A stretch of 64,000 bases of DNA from Nitratidesulfovibrio termitidis HI1 (GTDB lineage Bacteria; Desulfobacterota; Desulfovibrionia; Desulfovibrionales; Desulfovibrionaceae), in assembly GCF_000504305.1 (NCBI RefSeq), contig NZ_KI632512.1, positions 151,307-215,306 of the forward strand. The letters run 5' to 3'. How positions within the stretch are numbered: position 1 is the stretch's first letter; every line of letters starts with the position of its first letter. Of this stretch, positions 45,986 through 55,527 are shown piece by piece. Under the pieces are notes generated by a model. That model was not told where the DNA came from, did no database searches, and saw only the letters and a list, made by a program, of their open reading frames with translations. Made by a program: the position numbers and the translations under genes.

Positions 45986-46969
45986 CTACACGCCCATGCT
46001 CGCCGTGGTGACCGGCGACGGCGTGGGCCGCAGCCGGTCGTACAGCCGGATGAGCAGCATCACCACCACCATGGAGAAGATCAGCCGCGCCCACAGCGTG
46101 CCGCCAAGGTGCGCCCCGATAAGGGTCATCAGCAGGGTGTCCTCGATGAGCGCGTGCGACAGGCCCATCAGCGACAGCGAACTGAACACGTCGCGCGGGG
46201 GCACCTTGCCGCCCTGCACCTCGTGCACGATAAGCCCGCCGCCGTAGGCGATGCCAAGGCTGAGGCCCACGATGGTGATGGTGGCGGCGTTGTCGCCGAT
46301 GCCCATCAGCCGCAGCACCGGGCGCAGGCAGGCGTTGAGCAGTTTGGTGATGCCCACGGCGTCCAGCACGCGCATCAGGCCCATCAGCACCAGCACGATG
46401 CCGAACACGGAGAGAAGGTTGCGCGCTTCGTTCAGGGCCCAGGCGGCCAGGGTGGCCGGGGCCTCGCGCGGGGCCCACAGCATGGTGGCGGGCTCGGAAA
46501 GGTAGCCGGTGGCGTCGAAGAAGGCGCGCATCAGCATGCCGCACAGCAGCGCCCCGCCAAAACGCAGCGCGATCTGGGTGGTCATGTTCAGGCCGCACTG
46601 CTGGGCAATGCGCCCTTCCACCAGCACGTTGTGGGCGATGAGGGTCATGGTGGCAAAGGTGGTCACCTGGGCCACGCTCAGCTGTTCCATGCCCGGCAGC
46701 AGCCCGGCGTACACGAACAGGCCGCTGTAGATGTTCACCAGCATGCTGGTGGCCCACGACAGGCCGAGGTCCGCGGGCAGGCCCACAAGACCCATGACGG
46801 GCGACAGCGGCAGGGCCAGGTAGCGCACCAGGTCCAGCTCGGTCAGCACCTTGACCACGATGATGATGGGCACCATCACCTTGACCAGCGTGAGCCAGAC
46901 GTGGAAGGCATCCCTGGTGGTGCCACGCGCGGCGCGTGCGAGTGTGCGAAGGTTTTCGGCGGGCGGCAT
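45986..46969 (-). CDS. Gate-domain (nucleoside recognition) membrane protein
   Basis: A 327-residue inner-membrane protein with two gate-domain repeats, recalling spore maturation protein A/B. Helices such as VWLTLVKVMVPIIIVVKVL and VFGIVLVLMGLMRV are clear. The conserved FATMTLIAHNVLVEG and the LMGLSHALIEDTLL blocks fit. The substrate is unknown; AAGGGA lies about six bases before the ATG. It precedes lpxB by ten bases, so it is likely in the same operon. Confidence 0.85.
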   Translation of the reverse strand: MPPAENLRTLARAARGTTRDAFHVWLTLVKVMVPIIIVVKVLTELDLVRYLALPLSPVMGLVGLPADLGLSWATSMLVNIYSGLFVYAGLLPGMEQLSVAQVTTFATMTLIAHNVLVEGRIAQQCGLNMTTQIALRFGGALLCGMLMRAFFDATGYLSEPATMLWAPREAPATLAAWALNEARNLLSVFGIVLVLMGLMRVLDAVGITKLLNACLRPVLRLMGIGDNAATITIVGLSLGIAYGGGLIVHEVQGGKVPPRDVFSSLSLMGLSHALIEDTLLMTLIGAHLGGTLWARLIFSMVVVMLLIRLYDRLRPTPSPVTTASMGV

Positions 46970-47036
46970 GTCGTTTCCCTTGGGATTTTCTGATCGTTGA
47001 TGGCCGCTGGCCGAAGTGCGGTCTGCCCGCGCGACG

Positions 47037-47918
47037 TCAGGCGTCGTGCATGGCGGGCAGGCATTCCTTGTAGATATAGTCGCGCAGGGCCTGCGGCCAC
47101 GGGCGCGGGGTGATGCCTGTCACCTGGGTGAAGCGGGCGGTGTCCAGCACCGAAAAGGGCGGGCGCTGGGCCTTTTGCGGGTAATCGCGCGATGGTATCG
47201 CGTGCACCTTGCAGGGCAGCCCGGCCAGGTTCACGGCTTCGGACGCCAGTTCGCACCAACTGGCCTGCCCGGCGTTGGCCACGTGGAAGATGCCGGTGGC
47301 CCGCAGTTCGGCCAGCTTCACGCTGCCCGCCGCCAGGTCCAGGGTGTAGGTGGGCGAGCCGATCTGGTCGTGCACCACGCGGGCCTCGCCCTTGTCGTGG
47401 CAGATGTCCAGGATGACCTTGACGAAATTGCGACGGCCCGGCCCGAACAGCCAGGATGTGCGCACCACGCAGGCGTTGTCCGGGCACTGTTGCAGCACGG
47501 CCTGTTCACCGGCCAGCTTGCTTGCGCCGTAGACGGACGCCGGGTCCGGCGTGTCTTCCGGCGTGTAGGGCGCGCCCTTCTTGCCGCTGAACACGAAATC
47601 GGTGCTGAAGTGCACAAGGTGCATGGACGTGCCGCGCACCATGCGCGCGAGGCAGGTGGGCAGTTGCCGGTTGAGGCGGGTGGCTTCTTCCTCGCGCTCT
47701 TCGGCCAGGTCCACCTGGGTCCAGGCCACGGTGTTGAAGATCACGGTGGGTTCTGCGCGTTCGATGAACGAGGCCAGCGCCCCGGAATCGAGCACGTTCA
47801 CGTCGTCGCGCCCGGTGGGCAGGGCGTCCCAGCCCGATTCGCGTAGCGTGCGCACCAGGGCCTGGCCGAGCAGCCCGCTCCTGCCGCCGAGCACCAGCGC
47901 CTTGGGGCGCGGGCTCAC
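47037..47918 (-). CDS. rfbD: dTDP-4-dehydrorhamnose reductase RfbD
   Basis: Last enzyme of dTDP-L-rhamnose synthesis, an extended SDR of 293 residues. It has GGRSGLLGQ for NADPH, the active-site YGASKLAGE, and DFVFSGKKGAPYTPED. The start is GTG (47918), overlapping the rfbB stop by four bases (GTGA). The usual partners rfbA and rfbC are not in the window, so they must lie elsewhere or the sugar may be modified differently. Confidence 0.9.
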   Translation of the reverse strand: MSPRPKALVLGGRSGLLGQALVRTLRESGWDALPTGRDDVNVLDSGALASFIERAEPTVIFNTVAWTQVDLAEEREEEATRLNRQLPTCLARMVRGTSMHLVHFSTDFVFSGKKGAPYTPEDTPDPASVYGASKLAGEQAVLQQCPDNACVVRTSWLFGPGRRNFVKVILDICHDKGEARVVHDQIGSPTYTLDLAAGSVKLAELRATGIFHVANAGQASWCELASEAVNLAGLPCKVHAIPSRDYPQKAQRPPFSVLDTARFTQVTGITPRPWPQALRDYIYKECLPAMHDA

Positions 47919-48937
47919 AGTCGTTCTCCGTACCAGCGTTGCATGAATTCCCTGTACGCCCCCGAGGCCACGCTTTCAAGCCATGCCGCGTTATCCCGGT
48001 ACCAGGCCACGGTTTCGGCCAGGCCCCGCTCGAAGTCGTATTCCGGCGCATAGCCAAGCTCTTGCGCCGCCAGCGAAAAATCCATGGCGTAGCGGCGGTC
48101 GTGGCCGGGACGGTCGGTAACGTGGCGGATCAGGCTTTCCGGCTTGCCCACCAGGCGCAGGATGGCGCGCACCACCTCTATGTTGGGGCGTTCCGCCGCG
48201 CCGCCGAAGTTGTAGACCGCGCTGGGGCGGCCCTTTTCCAGGGCCAGCAGCACCCCCCGGCAGTGGTCGCCCACGTGAATCCAGTCGCGCACGTTCATGC
48301 CGTCGCCGTAGACGGGCAGTGTCTCGTCGCGCCCGGCCCGGCCGATCATCAGCGGGATGAGCTTTTCGGGGAACTGGTAGGGGCCGTAGTTGTTGGAGCA
48401 GCGGGTGATGACCACCGGATAGCCGTAGGTCTCGAACCAGGCGCGGGCCATCAGGTCGCCCGACGCCTTGGAGGCGGAGTAGGGGCTGTTGGGGGCCAGC
48501 GGGGTGGATTCGGTGAAGCGGCCCTCCGGGCCCAGGGTGCCGTATACTTCGTCGGTGGAAACATGGACGAAGCGGGCCACGCCAGCCGCGCGCGCGGCGG
48601 TGAGCAGGGTTTGCGTGCCCAGCACGTTGGTGACCACGAAGGGCGCGGGGTCGTCGATGGAACGGTCCACGTGGGTTTCTGCCGCAAAGTTGACCACCGC
48701 GTCGATGCGGTGCTGCGTAAGGATGCGGCGCACCGCGTCCGCGTCTGCGATGTCGGCGTGTTCGAAGAAATAGCGGGCGCCGCCGTGGGTCTTCTCCACG
48801 TCGGCGAGATTCAGCGGGTTGCCCGCATAGGTCAGCTTGTCGAGGTTGACCACCGTGATGTCGGGACGGCGATCTATGATGAGACGGACGAAGTTGGTGC
48901 CGATGAAGCCGCAACCGCCCGTTACGAGTAAGCGCAT
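47915..48937 (-). CDS. rfbB: dTDP-glucose 4,6-dehydratase RfbB
   Basis: Makes dTDP-4-keto-6-deoxyglucose from dTDP-glucose. The 340-residue protein has GGCGFIGTNFV for NAD, AAETHVDRSIDDP, STDEVYG, YSASKASGD, and the late block RDWIHVGDHCRG. These are all typical of RfbB/RmlB. The ATG at 48937 follows GGAG. It is the first gene of a two-gene unit with rfbD. Confidence 0.95.
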   Translation of the reverse strand: MRLLVTGGCGFIGTNFVRLIIDRRPDITVVNLDKLTYAGNPLNLADVEKTHGGARYFFEHADIADADAVRRILTQHRIDAVVNFAAETHVDRSIDDPAPFVVTNVLGTQTLLTAARAAGVARFVHVSTDEVYGTLGPEGRFTESTPLAPNSPYSASKASGDLMARAWFETYGYPVVITRCSNNYGPYQFPEKLIPLMIGRAGRDETLPVYGDGMNVRDWIHVGDHCRGVLLALEKGRPSAVYNFGGAAERPNIEVVRAILRLVGKPESLIRHVTDRPGHDRRYAMDFSLAAQELGYAPEYDFERGLAETVAWYRDNAAWLESVASGAYREFMQRWYGERL

Positions 48938-49557
48938 CGTGTCTCCGTGAAGGTGACGGGTGTGCAAGGAGCTGCCTCTAATTTGTCTTTTCGCCCGTTG
49001 GCATCCGACCCGAAGGGCGCGAAGCGTGCCCGTTAGGCGAGCTTGCGAGCTTTACGGGCATCGTGCGCAGAGCGGTCAAGCTTCACCTGCCATAGCTCTG
49101 CTGTCCTTATCCGTAAGGTTCGCAAGCTCACCTAACGGCTAAGGCTCGGTCGAATACGAGAAGAGTATACTCCCTCATGGCAGGCTCGTTTTCCTTGCCA
49201 ACGAACGAAAATCCTAATTTAGAGACAGCCCCTAGGAATGAAAACCGGGAGGCAAGGCCCGGCGAGGCCCGGTGCCCATGCTCGGGCCAGGCTCTGCAAG
49301 GCCCGGATGGTACAGGCAGCGGCGGGGCAAGGTCAATATGGCGCGGTGGGCGGGGGTGGCGCATGGAGTGCGGCGCATCGTGCAGAAATAACTTGCAATA
49401 TCACATTGTCGCAGGTAGCGTGCATCATGGTGCTTCACGTCGCTGCGCCGCCGGGCGTGGCGGCGTGGAGCTGAGAGCGCCTGGGCGCTCCGCACGCGGA
49501 ACATCCGCGCCGCCTGACGCACGCGCATTTCGCATACGGTTCTTACGGCACCCGCAA
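48938..49557. other. Gap between rfbB and cbiK containing a two-arm palindromic repeat
   Basis: 620 bases, divergent. Besides the repeat at 49025-49145 it has an AT-rich stretch at 49195-49245 and a small hairpin AGCGCC-TGG-GCGCT near 49475. Frames here are open by chance; none has a recognisable protein or ribosome site. Confidence 0.5.
49025..49145. repeat. Full-length palindromic element (two inverted arms)
   Basis: The left arm (49028-49059) is CCCGTTAGGC, a loop GAGCTTGCGA, then GCTTTACGGG. The right arm (49105-49144) begins CCTTATCCGTAAGG, with loop TTCGCAAGCTC, then ACCTAACGGCTAAGG. The two arms are inverted copies of each other, and each also folds alone. In the centre GCAGAGC (about 49067) and GCTCTGC can pair. 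Same family as the elements at 21235, 44660 and 55528. Confidence 0.8.
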
Positions 49558-50400
49558 ATGAAAAAAGGCATCCTTCTCGCCGCATTCGGCTCCGGCACCC
49601 CGCAGGGGCAGTCCACCCTTCGTCTGTTCGACGAACGGGTGCGCGCGCTGTTTCCCGACGTGCCGGTGCGCTGGGCGTTCACCTCGGTTGTCATGCGCAA
49701 CCGGCTGGCAGCCGCGCGCAAGAAGACCGATTCCGTGCAGAAGGCCCTGCGCAAGATGTGGTTCGAAAAGTACACCCATGTCGCCGTGCAGTCGCTGCAT
49801 TCCATCCCCGGCGCGGAGTATGCCGACCTGCTGGCCGACGTGGAGGGTATGCGCGCGACGGAAGGCAGGCAGGAAGGCTTCGTGCGGGCCAGCGTGGGCG
49901 CTCCCCTGCTGGATTCCGACGAGGACATCCGCCGCGCCACCGCCGCGCTGCTGACCCATCTGCCGCCGGAGCGCGCCCCCGGCGAGGCCTGCGTGTTCAT
50001 GGGGCACGGCACCTGGCACGAGGGCGAATCGCGCTACGGGGTGCTGTCCGCCCAGGTGCGCCAGCGCGACCCGTTGGTGCACATTGGCACCATGGACGGC
50101 GATTGCACCATCGACGACATCCTGCCCCGCCTCGTGGAGGCCGGGGTGCGCCGGGTGTGGCTGCTGCCGCTGCTTTCCGTGGTGGGGCGGCATGCCATGC
50201 TGGACATGGCCGGTGACGCGCCGGATTCGTGGCGGTCGCGCATCGTGGCGGCGGGCATGGACTGCGTGCCCGTGCTGCGCGGCACGGCGGAATATGGCGG
50301 CTTCGTCGACATCTGGCTGGACCATCTGGGCGTGGCCTTGGGTGCGCTGGACGCGGAAGGGGGCGCTGATGTGGATGAGGGCGGGGTGTCGACCCGATAG
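49558..50400 (+). CDS. cbiK: Sirohydrochlorin cobaltochelatase CbiK (cytoplasmic type)
   Basis: Inserts cobalt (or iron) into sirohydrochlorin for cobalamin or siroheme synthesis. The 280-residue class II chelatase has two candidate catalytic histidines: H150 in FMGHGTWHEG and H212 in VVGRHAMLDMAGD. It has no signal peptide, so it is the cytoplasmic type; D. vulgaris also has a periplasmic one. The frame is open upstream, but MKKGILLAAFGSGTPQGQ at 49558 is the family start. No cobalamin riboswitch is recognisable upstream. Confidence 0.92.
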   Translation: MKKGILLAAFGSGTPQGQSTLRLFDERVRALFPDVPVRWAFTSVVMRNRLAAARKKTDSVQKALRKMWFEKYTHVAVQSLHSIPGAEYADLLADVEGMRATEGRQEGFVRASVGAPLLDSDEDIRRATAALLTHLPPERAPGEACVFMGHGTWHEGESRYGVLSAQVRQRDPLVHIGTMDGDCTIDDILPRLVEAGVRRVWLLPLLSVVGRHAMLDMAGDAPDSWRSRIVAAGMDCVPVLRGTAEYGGFVDIWLDHLGVALGALDAEGGADVDEGGVSTR

Positions 50401-50669
50401 AGCCTGACGCCGCAAATTTTCCATCGCCTGACAGCACAGCGTTATCTGCCGCGCCAGATTCTCCTGACACGCGGGACAACCCGAGGGCCGAGCGGGCCGA
50501 CGTGCCCGTCGCCCGATTTCCTGTCCCCGCATTCTCGCGGGCAGCTTCCCCTTCAACCCGTTCCTGCTCCCCGTTCCCCGTCCCGCTCCCCCGCCCGCGC
50601 TGGCGTTCGGAGGCGAAATCGGCTACAACGCCACGGAACGACACCATTTTGCAGAACTCCGGAGTATTC

Positions 50670-51689
50670 ATGATGTTCCGTTGTCCCAGCCGCCGCACGC
50701 GCGGCCACGGGGCGGCTCCGTCCCCCCGCCATACAGCGTCCCACGGGATGCTTTCCTGCCTTGCGTCCGGCGTGTCTGGCGTGTTTGGCGCGTCTGGGTC
50801 GCCGTGGCGACTCTTGTGCGGCCTTGCCGTCGCGCTCGCCGTGCTGTGCCAGGCCGTGCCGGGCCATGCCCGCCGTGCCGAAGCCGTATGGGGTGAAGGG
50901 CAGGCCTCCAAGACCCGCGCCCAGGCCCAGGGCGAGGCCTTTACTTCTGCCGTCACCGACGAGGCCCTGGACATCCTGCGCGCGCCCCTTTCCGAGGCGC
51001 GCCGCGCCGCGCTGCGCGAGTACCTGTCCACCGTCACCGGCGAGGTGGTGCGCGGCTACAGCGAACTGGGCATGACCCAGGTGCAGGGCGGCACCCGACT
51101 TGCCGTGGATGTGGACGTGAACCGCGACATGCTCAAGGAACGCCTGCGCCAGATCGGCGCCTACTATACCGCCGAAGAGCCCGTGCCCATGGTGTTGCAG
51201 CTTTCCGGCGCTTCGCCGGAGGTGGCGGAGCGGGTGAGCAGGCTGCAACTGTTGTACGGGGTGGAGCAGCGCGCCGGGGCCCCGGTACGTATCGCCCTGC
51301 GGCCGCAGAACCCGCAGAGCAAGGGCTGGTACGGCACGCTGGACGCGCCCGAGGGGTCCACATCCGCGGATGGGGCCAGCGCGGACGACGTGTGGCGCGG
51401 GTTGTGGGCGTGGTATTTCTCGCACCGTCAGGTGGCCGGGGCGGCGGCGGGCCAGCAGGCCGTGCTGCGGGTTTCCGGCTGGCTCACCGCCGACAGCGTG
51501 GAATCCTTCGACCGTGCCCTGCGCGACTGGGACCGCGCCCTGCAGAGCGCGCAGTTGCAGGACGTGACCATGCGGCCCGGCGGGCTGGTGGCCACGTGGA
51601 AGCTGGTGCTGGTGAACCGGGTGGAACTGGACCGGCGTCTGGACGAGTATCTTGCGCCGCGCAAGCTGACGCGCGAGGTGCTTCCGTAA
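50670..51689 (+). CDS. Exported protein of unknown function with a FlgT/LPP20-like N-terminus
   Basis: A 339-residue protein. After a basic leader (MMFRCPSRRTRGHG) there is a hydrophobic signal at about 46-62. The mature part starts with AVWGEGQASKTRAQAQGEAF, resembling the duplicated-helix start of FlgT/LPP20 lipoproteins, but I cannot assign a family. A Ser/Ala/Asp-rich loop follows near 230. GGAG precedes the ATG at 50670 by five bases. It stands alone, with cbiK 270 bases upstream. Confidence 0.65.
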   Translation: MMFRCPSRRTRGHGAAPSPRHTASHGMLSCLASGVSGVFGASGSPWRLLCGLAVALAVLCQAVPGHARRAEAVWGEGQASKTRAQAQGEAFTSAVTDEALDILRAPLSEARRAALREYLSTVTGEVVRGYSELGMTQVQGGTRLAVDVDVNRDMLKERLRQIGAYYTAEEPVPMVLQLSGASPEVAERVSRLQLLYGVEQRAGAPVRIALRPQNPQSKGWYGTLDAPEGSTSADGASADDVWRGLWAWYFSHRQVAGAAAGQQAVLRVSGWLTADSVESFDRALRDWDRALQSAQLQDVTMRPGGLVATWKLVLVNRVELDRRLDEYLAPRKLTREVLP

Positions 51690-51701
51690 CGCGGAAACAA
51701 G

Positions 51702-51732
51702 GAAACCCGGCGGGCATGCCGCGCCGGGTTTC
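51702..51732. terminator. Bidirectional terminator between an exported protein gene and tatA
   Basis: GAAACCCGGCG (51702-51712) and CGCCGGGTTTC (51722-51732) form an 11-pair stem with a nine-base loop. It lies between convergent genes. Confidence 0.75.
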
Positions 51733-51761
51733 GAAAAATGTCGGTCGGGCGCGTGGCCCGG

Positions 51762-51965
51762 TTATGCCTGCTTGTCGTCCTTGTCGATCTTGCCGTTCTT
51801 CTTGCCCGGAGTGATGTCGATTTCATCGGGCTCGCTGGTGGCCCGCTTGAAGTTCCGGATGGCACGCCCGAGCCCGCCGCCGATTTCGGGCAGCTTGTTG
51901 GCCCCGAACACCAGCAGGACCAGAACGAGAACGACCAACAATTCCTGAATGCCGATACCGAACAT
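51762..51965 (-). CDS. tatA: Sec-independent translocase subunit TatA
   Basis: A 67-residue Tat[22 protein letters not shown] is the membrane helix, followed by the hinge and amphipathic helix [20 protein letters not shown] and an acidic and lysine-rich tail. It forms the pore for folded Tat substrates such as the hydrogenase pair encoded in this window. The GGAGG is seven bases before the ATG at 51965, not those further upstream. Confidence 0.95.
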   Translation of the reverse strand: MFGIGIQELLVVLVLVLLVFGANKLPEIGGGLGRAIRNFKRATSEPDEIDITPGKKNGKIDKDDKQA

Positions 51966-52090
51966 ATGCATGCCTCCGTTAGTGGTGTCATGCATATACA
52001 CATCGGGTACACCCCGGTCAAGGCGCGCAACGCCGGGGGATGGCCTGTGTTCCAAGGTGGTTGCGCACACTTCAATGAATGGAGCGATAC

Positions 52091-53983
52091 ATGCGACGCA
52101 TCGTTGTCATAGGTTCCGGTGTGGGGGCGGGCAAGCTTGCCGCGCGCGTCAAGCGGCTGCTGCCGGGGTGCGAGGTGAACATGATCATGCCCGAGGCGGG
52201 AGCCGAAGGCAGCGGTCCGTTTTCCGCGTGCATTGCGGGGCGGCGCGCCTCGCGCGTGCTGCTGGCCGCCCGTGAGGTGGGCGTGCTGGATGCCTCCGAA
52301 CTTTCCGTGGACCTCGACGCCAATACCGTCATCACCGGCTCCAGCCGGGGCAGGCTGGCCGTGCGCTACGATCAGCTGGCCATGGAAATCGACGCCACCC
52401 CGCGCATTCCCCGCGCCCTGCGCGGCGCGCCCAACGTGTTCGCCTGGCCCTGCGCCGACGCCACGGGCCTTGATGCCCTGCTGGCAGAGCGCGTGGCTGC
52501 CGGTGCCTGCCGGGCCGTGGTGGTGGGGCAGGGGGCCGAGGCGCTGGAAGCCCTGCGCCTTGCCCGCGCCGCCGGGGCCACCCCGGTGTGGGTGCGCACC
52601 CGCGCCGCAGTTGGCGACGCCGCCAACGCAGTGGATGCCGACATGTGGCGCCACGCGGCGCGCATGGCCCGCCGCAACGGCGTGGAAACGGTGAACTGGA
52701 CCGGCGTGGCCATGGAACGCATGGGCGCGCTGCCCGCCGAAGGCGGCGGTTTTGCCGGGCTGGTGGCCGTTGCCCCCGAACGTGCAGAAGGGGCAGGCGG
52801 TTCCGAACTGCGCGTGGAAGGCGACCTGTTCATCTGGACCGCCCCCATGGTGGTGCAGAATCCTGCCCTGACCCTGGACGGCATCAGCCTTGACGACACC
52901 GGGCGCATCGACGTGGACGGCTGCCTGCGCACCGGCGCGCCCGGCGTGTACGTGTTCGGCACCGGCGTCGGCGTCGAGCGCATGGCCCCGGACGGCAGCG
53001 TGGAGCAGGCCGCCGCCGTGCCTGCGGAGGTGCCGGGCCTTGTCCGCGCCCTGGCCGACCATCTGGCCTCCATCGACGGCAGCGGTGTCAGCGTGGCCCC
53101 CGCGCGGGGCGTGGCTGCCTGCCCCGCAGGTGAACTGGCGGCGGAACTGGCCCGGTCCGATGCTGCGGCCGTCGCGGGCGTGGCCGATGATCAGGCTGCC
53201 GATCTGGCTGCCGATCTGGCCATGGCGCTGGGCGACTGCCCCTGCCGCCTGCCCGCCCTGGGCGCCGTGCACGGCGAAGGCCCCGGCGTCACCGTGTCCG
53301 CCGTGGGGCTGGGCTCTGCCGCCTGCGTCCGGGCCGAGGTGGAAACCGAGTTTTCCGTGTACGCAACGCCCGCCGTGCAGGGTGGGGCTGGCCGGAACGC
53401 CTCTGGTGAAGAGGCGGACGATGCCGCCGCCTGGGGCGGTCTGCCCGCAGGGCATGCCGTGAAGTTGCTGGCCGCCAGGTCCGGCGGCGCGCTGCTGGGT
53501 GCGCAGGTGGTCGGGCGCGACGCCGAACTGTGCGCCGCCGTGGTGTCCGCCGCGTCGCTTGCGCTGCGCGCGGGCATGCGCGTGGCCGATCTTGCCCAGG
53601 CGGAACTGCCCGGCGGGGCCGGTGAACTGCTGCGCCGCGCCGCGGCCGTGCTGGCCAACAAGCTGGCGGGCCGCTACTTCGGCATCACCGCTGACGAATT
53701 CATCGCCTCGCGCGAGACCGGGGCGGAATTCTTCACCCTGGACCTGCGCAGCGCGCCAGACTGGCGTGCGGGCCACCTGCCCGACGCGTACAACATCCCG
53801 CACACCCAGTTGCGCAAGCGGTTGCAGGACGAAGTGCCGCGCTTCACGCCCATCGTGCTGGTGGCGGCAACCTCCGACGCGGCATGGAGCGTGGCGTGCA
53901 TGCTGGGCGGCCTTGGGGCCACCGACCTCTACGTGCTGGACGGCGGCATGGCCTTCTGGCCCCACGCGCTGGAGACGGCATGA
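52091..53983 (+). CDS. CoA-disulfide-reductase-like flavoprotein fused to an inactive rhodanese domain
   Basis: A 630-residue fusion. The N-terminal 460 residues look like a pyridine-nucleotide-disulfide reductase: GSGVGAG at 8-14 and a candidate redox cysteine C47 in GPFSACIAG, which resembles the single-cysteine site of CoA-disulfide reductase and NADH oxidases. The last 110 residues are a rhodanese fold ([20 protein letters not shown]), but the active-site loop reads [13 protein letters not shown] (about 589-601), so the catalytic Cys is Ala. The ATG at 52091 follows GGAG by six bases; an upstream ATG at 52079 is possible. It overlaps the Cys-rich gene. Confidence 0.8.
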   Translation: MRRIVVIGSGVGAGKLAARVKRLLPGCEVNMIMPEAGAEGSGPFSACIAGRRASRVLLAAREVGVLDASELSVDLDANTVITGSSRGRLAVRYDQLAMEIDATPRIPRALRGAPNVFAWPCADATGLDALLAERVAAGACRAVVVGQGAEALEALRLARAAGATPVWVRTRAAVGDAANAVDADMWRHAARMARRNGVETVNWTGVAMERMGALPAEGGGFAGLVAVAPERAEGAGGSELRVEGDLFIWTAPMVVQNPALTLDGISLDDTGRIDVDGCLRTGAPGVYVFGTGVGVERMAPDGSVEQAAAVPAEVPGLVRALADHLASIDGSGVSVAPARGVAACPAGELAAELARSDAAAVAGVADDQAADLAADLAMALGDCPCRLPALGAVHGEGPGVTVSAVGLGSAACVRAEVETEFSVYATPAVQGGAGRNASGEEADDAAAWGGLPAGHAVKLLAARSGGALLGAQVVGRDAELCAAVVSAASLALRAGMRVADLAQAELPGGAGELLRRAAAVLANKLAGRYFGITADEFIASRETGAEFFTLDLRSAPDWRAGHLPDAYNIPHTQLRKRLQDEVPRFTPIVLVAATSDAAWSVACMLGGLGATDLYVLDGGMAFWPHALETA

Positions 53984-54486
53984 CCTTTGAGAAAAACGGC
54001 AATAAGCCCGGCAAGGGTGGATGTCCACCCGCCGGGCCGTTGGCTTCCGGCAGGCCGGATGCCAGCGGCTCCCCCGCCACCGGCGGGCGGGGTCGCCTCA
54101 TGCGCCTGCCCGGCATCAACTGCCGCTTTCACGAGGCCGGGCACTGCGCCGTGGACGAAACCATGAACCCCGGCCTGAACGAGGACTGGCGCTGCGGCGA
54201 GGAACAGCGCATCGTCCGCGCCTACGACCATTTCCTCGAACAGGCGGAAACCTTCGACCTGTCTTCGGAGCAGGCCACGGCGCTGTGGGAGCGCCGTCTG
54301 GCCACCATTCCGCCGCCCGGCGGACTGTGCGCCGACTACACGCCGCCCGCCCGCTGCCCGTCCTGTACGGGCGACGGTTGCGGCGGCGAGACGGACTGGC
54401 TGGATTGCACCCACTTCCGCGAGGGGGTGTGCGTGTTGCTGCTGCCCCGTTGCGACGGCATCTGCGAACGGTTCCAGGGGGCGTGA
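53980..54486 (+). CDS. Cysteine-rich protein, unknown function
   Basis: A 168-residue cytoplasmic protein with 12 cysteines. They lie in CRFHEAGHC, DWRCGEEQ, GLCADY, ARCPSCTGDGC, LDCTHFREGVC and RCDGICERF. Such spacing suggests iron-sulfur or zinc sites, but I do not recognise the family. Its start overlaps the flavoprotein stop by four bases, and it has a Pro/Gly-rich N-terminal stretch. A role in sulfur or redox chemistry with its neighbour is inferred only from operon order. Confidence 0.75.
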   Translation: MTFEKNGNKPGKGGCPPAGPLASGRPDASGSPATGGRGRLMRLPGINCRFHEAGHCAVDETMNPGLNEDWRCGEEQRIVRAYDHFLEQAETFDLSSEQATALWERRLATIPPPGGLCADYTPPARCPSCTGDGCGGETDWLDCTHFREGVCVLLLPRCDGICERFQGA

Positions 54487-54517
54487 ACGGTCGTGGCGCA
54501 CGACGCCCCGTTCACGC
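54481..54517 (+). terminator. Hairpin after the cysteine-rich gene
   Basis: GCGTGAACGG (54481-54490) and CCGTTCACGC (54508-54517) surround TCGTG-GCG-CACGA, a stem of about 15 pairs that includes the stop codon of the upstream gene. GGTTTCAG follows, so the terminator is probably partial. Confidence 0.55.
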
Positions 54518-54544
54518 GGTTTCAGAGACTTCAAGCCCTTACCG

Positions 54545-55495
54545 ATGGTGACCATGCACAACGCTTCCGAACATCCCGTGCTCTACATTCCGCTGCTGCA
54601 CCGTGAGCTGGCCCCCGCCTGTCTGCCCGAAGGCGTGGAGTTCCTGTCCGCCGGCCTGCCCGCCGCTCCTTCCGTGGCTGGCGGCGCATCGCAAGCCCCT
54701 GCAACCCCTTCCGCCGCTGCCCCGTGGCGGTCGCCCCTGTTGCCCCTGTCCGAGGCGGAGGCGCGCGCCTGCCTGGCCGAACTGCTGGACTTCGGCATGA
54801 ACGTGGGTTCCGGCCCGCACGGCGACCTGGCCGCCATGGTGGCCGCGCTGGAAAGCGCGCAGGACGAGGCCCCCTTCTCTCTGGGCCGCTCCGAGTTGGC
54901 CGCGCTGGAAAGCTTTGCCGCCGAAGGTGCCGTGGCCGGTTCTCCTGCCGGTTCCCCCGCGAGCGACCCTGCTCAGGCTGACCGCAACCGGCGCATCGCC
55001 GCGCAGAAGACCCTGATCCTGGCCTGGCATCTGGAAGAGCGCGTGCGCGAACTGGATGCCCTGAAGGAAAAGTTTTCGCGCAGCCGCGAAAGCCTGGCCG
55101 ACATCCTGGGCGTGGAAACGGATGAGGAACTGCGCGAAATGCCCGCACTCGATCCGTATTCCGCCATGCTGCCCGGCAGCGGCGCGGACATCATCGGCCC
55201 TTCGTGGCGGGTCATCGTGGAGAACATGGCACCCTTCCTGCCCGATGGCGCGGTGCTGTTCACCTGCGATGCCGGGATTTCCGCCACCCTGCGCGACGGC
55301 GGGGCCGCCTTCGCCCCCGTCACCGCCGAACAGGCCGCCCGCCTGTGCCCCGCCTGGGGCGACAAGGTGGCCAAACTGGTGGTGCACGCCCGTCTGCCCC
55401 TGTGGCAGGTGGCGGGGCGCCCCGGCCCCGACGCCGCGCGCCCGTGGCTGGACCGCGTGTTCGACGTGGTCTGTTGCGGCAAGTGTGCCCGGTAG
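54545..55495 (+). CDS. Unknown protein with a C-terminal CCxxC motif
   Basis: A 316-residue protein. The N-terminal part is Ala/Pro-rich; a helical, coiled-coil-like segment (about 150-190, HLEERVRELDALKEKFSRSR) follows. The C-terminal domain ends in FDVVCCGKCAR. It has no signal peptide or membrane helix. I do not recognise a family. The start could also be the ATG at 54554, since neither has a strong ribosome site. A palindromic element lies right after it. Confidence 0.6.
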   Translation: MVTMHNASEHPVLYIPLLHRELAPACLPEGVEFLSAGLPAAPSVAGGASQAPATPSAAAPWRSPLLPLSEAEARACLAELLDFGMNVGSGPHGDLAAMVAALESAQDEAPFSLGRSELAALESFAAEGAVAGSPAGSPASDPAQADRNRRIAAQKTLILAWHLEERVRELDALKEKFSRSRESLADILGVETDEELREMPALDPYSAMLPGSGADIIGPSWRVIVENMAPFLPDGAVLFTCDAGISATLRDGGAAFAPVTAEQAARLCPAWGDKVAKLVVHARLPLWQVAGRPGPDAARPWLDRVFDVVCCGKCAR

Positions 55496-55527
55496 GGAAA
55501 CCGTTTTTGTACGCCTCCGGCGGGCAG

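Noticed and set aside
49177-49557. N-terminal extension of CbiK
   Set aside because: The open frame upstream of 49558 has no similarity to chelatases and overlaps a repeat region; the family start is at 49558.
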